NCBI RefSeq assembly: GCF_032854445.1
Contig: NC_088300.1
Coordinates: forward strand, 21,869,608 to 21,933,607
Reading direction: 5' to 3'
Origin: Liolophura sinensis
Taxonomy: Eukaryota; Mollusca; Polyplacophora; Chitonida; Chitonidae
DNA: 64,000 bases
Below the pieces are notes generated by a model that did no database searches, was not told where the DNA came from, and saw nothing but the letters and a program-made list of their open reading frames with translations. Made by a program: the position numbers and the translations under genes. This document shows positions 62,094-64,000 of the stretch, piece after piece (the first letter of the stretch is position 1; every line of letters begins with the position of its first letter).

Positions 62094-64000
62094 ATGTCTT
62101 AGGCAAGTCCTGTAAACCAAAGCATACAGCATAGGACTGCTCAGCTCTATCAGCTACAAAATCGGTGGGCAGCTTTAAGCCGTATTTCCTAATAATCGTG
62201 ACATAACAGAAATAATAAACCAAGCAATTAAGTCTAGACCAGTCTTGCTCACATGTAACCTAAGAGTGGCATTACCAATTATGTCTTTTAAAGCCATTCA
62301 TACATTTGCATTTTAAAAAAAAATCTTTGCCATGCTTAGTGAATGGCAGAGGAGTCCATGAATGGCTGTTCATACAGAGACATCACAAGACCAACACGTT
62401 CAGCTAATATCAGTGAGCATTCCCTTTGACTTGAACACAGCTGCGTTCACATCAATATCATACTTTTTGCTCTGGTTCAAGGCTGCATGTGGGCGGGCGA
62501 CAGAGAGTGAGGCTTTTTATACCCACAGTCCTTAATTGACAATCAATTAGCTAGGGCTATCAGTCCTTTTACTGGAGGCCTTGTACACATTCGGTCTATA
62601 ACCCAACCGATGAAACATGCTTTAGCATAATCAGAGCAATCAGGCCATCTCATGAAATATTAATTACATTAGCGTTATTTAATATTATAAGTATGCTTAC
62701 ACTTTCTATTTTGCAGAATGACTTTGTTTAATAAAACTCATCTTTATATTGTTTACAGAATTAATTATGACACAAATGTAATTAAAATTAGTTGTATTTT
62801 TTTTATTACACAGAAATGAGTAAACAGGGTTAATTCCAGATAAATAATACTCAATCATTCATTCTGGTGAATTTCAACTAATATTTTTACCTTTACCCTT
62901 TAAACAATCTATAAAGGGTGTAAAATGTACATGTATTTTCCTGCATCAGTTTGGGATTTTTTTTTTTTGGGGGGGGGAAAGTTTCAACAATCCAATTTTT
63001 TAGCACATTTTTGTACTCCTCACAGTGCATCTTGCAACCACTTCGCAGATTTCAACTACTGCAATTTTCCAATCCCTTTTTTACAGCCATTTACATTATT
63101 TGCAAATCCCACTTATTTCATATGTCTTTTTGCACTTTTGGCTTGGAGCCACCAGTGACAAAAGACAAACTCCTACCATACATGTATGTATGTATGTGTT
63201 CTGAGAATAGAAGAAAGATTTGAAGCTCAAAAGGCTTCCGTAGCTATTTGATAACCAGCATGTAAAGAACATTACTCAAAAGTCAAAAGAGACATGTATG
63301 TGCATGTACAGGAATGTGATACTGCACACTATCTGTCACTGCATACTGTTTTATTACCTACTTACGTGTGCATGGTGTACAAACTAATAAATTGTGTGTC
63401 AATAATTATATGTGAATTATGCAATAGCTACAGCATAGTCTGTGGTAATTTACCCTAATTCTTCTAATTTTTGGGACACATGGTCTGCTCATTTTAGCAA
63501 TTTTACGTAATTGCAGCAGGAATATTTAGTTTCACAGGGTTAGTCAATCTAATGCACAACATATTCATATCTTTACTTTTCAAAAAAAAAACTGGACAAA
63601 AGAAGTAATACTTTGCTTTCAGCACTACTGATATCTATTCTAAAAATTTTAAGATATAGTAGGCATATCATAGCTACCAATATGTATAGCTCTGGCTACA
63701 TGTAGTAATGCCTGACCACAGACACAAAATCCCAATACATACAGCCACAAATGCAGTTCCCACACAACCATTACACAATACCCTGTCTCCTCATTCATGA
63801 CACACCCACTGACAATCCTGATGTTACCACCTGCAATTAAGGCTGGTAGTCCATGGGTCAAAGCCCAAAATTTCTTATATTAGTGCTACCCAGGGTGGCT
63901 AAATCTCCTTGCTATTTTTAAGTTGGTAAATGTCTTCAGTTCATGTTTCCATATGACAGCCCTGCCTTATCACTTTTCTTTGCAGCCAGAAAACGACACA

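Larger units (their letters stand above)
50157..64000. other. Upstream region with no recognised gene
   Basis: About 13.8 kb beyond the start codon. Open reading frames here are short (longest 161 codons at 56845-57330, plus strand) and show no recognisable domain. The region contains a tRNA-derived SINE, several SINE-like and TIR-bearing repeats, and AT-rich low-complexity DNA. Distal promoters, non-coding upstream exons or enhancers could lie here but cannot be recognised from sequence. Confidence 0.6.

Overview
The window is eukaryotic genomic DNA, AT-rich and intron-dense. It is almost certainly from a lophotrochozoan, most likely a mollusc: compact exons are set in repeat-laden introns, and a dispersed SINE-like repeat of a type I associate with mollusc genomes recurs about 16 times. 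Species cannot be fixed from the sequence.

One gene dominates. On the minus strand, from the ATG at 50118-50120 down to and past position 1, 45 coding exons can be chained with no phase conflict (about 9.33 kb of coding sequence, about 3,108 residues). They encode the N-terminal part of a giant nesprin-1/Msp-300-like protein: a short N-terminus, a tandem pair of calponin-homology (CH) domains that bind F-actin (exons 2-8, residues about 17-271), and then a spectrin-repeat rod of about 26 repeat lengths that runs out of the window. In nesprins the C-terminal KASH domain anchors the protein in the outer nuclear membrane; that end lies outside this window, below position 1.

Layout. 50157-64000 is upstream, apparently non-coding DNA with repeats, including a tRNA-derived SINE at 51117-51482. 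30813-50120 holds the eight widely spaced exons for the N-terminus and CH pair, with introns up to 7.5 kb. 555-29973 holds the densely packed rod exons. Most rod exons, or exon pairs, equal one spectrin repeat (about 104-109 residues), and exon 29 encodes two. The last part of the rod (exons 37-45) is a three-exon module of about 50 + 55 + 108 residues repeated three times.

The observations I rate highest are these. (1) The 200-N assembly gap at 3110-3309 lies inside exon 42, and its flanks join in frame with no missing base, so it is probably an assembly artefact. (2) A minisatellite of about 1 kb in intron 15 is built from the exon 15/intron 15 junction, so the true 5' splice site is followed by many decoy donors; the next one would add 16 residues in frame. 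(3) A long inverted repeat covers the 3' splice site of exon 17. (4) There is a MITE-like element with 20-bp terminal inverted repeats in intron 14. (5) All twelve recognised SINE-like copies inside the gene point the same way. I found no second protein-coding gene, no tRNA or rRNA gene, and no CRISPR or prokaryotic feature.
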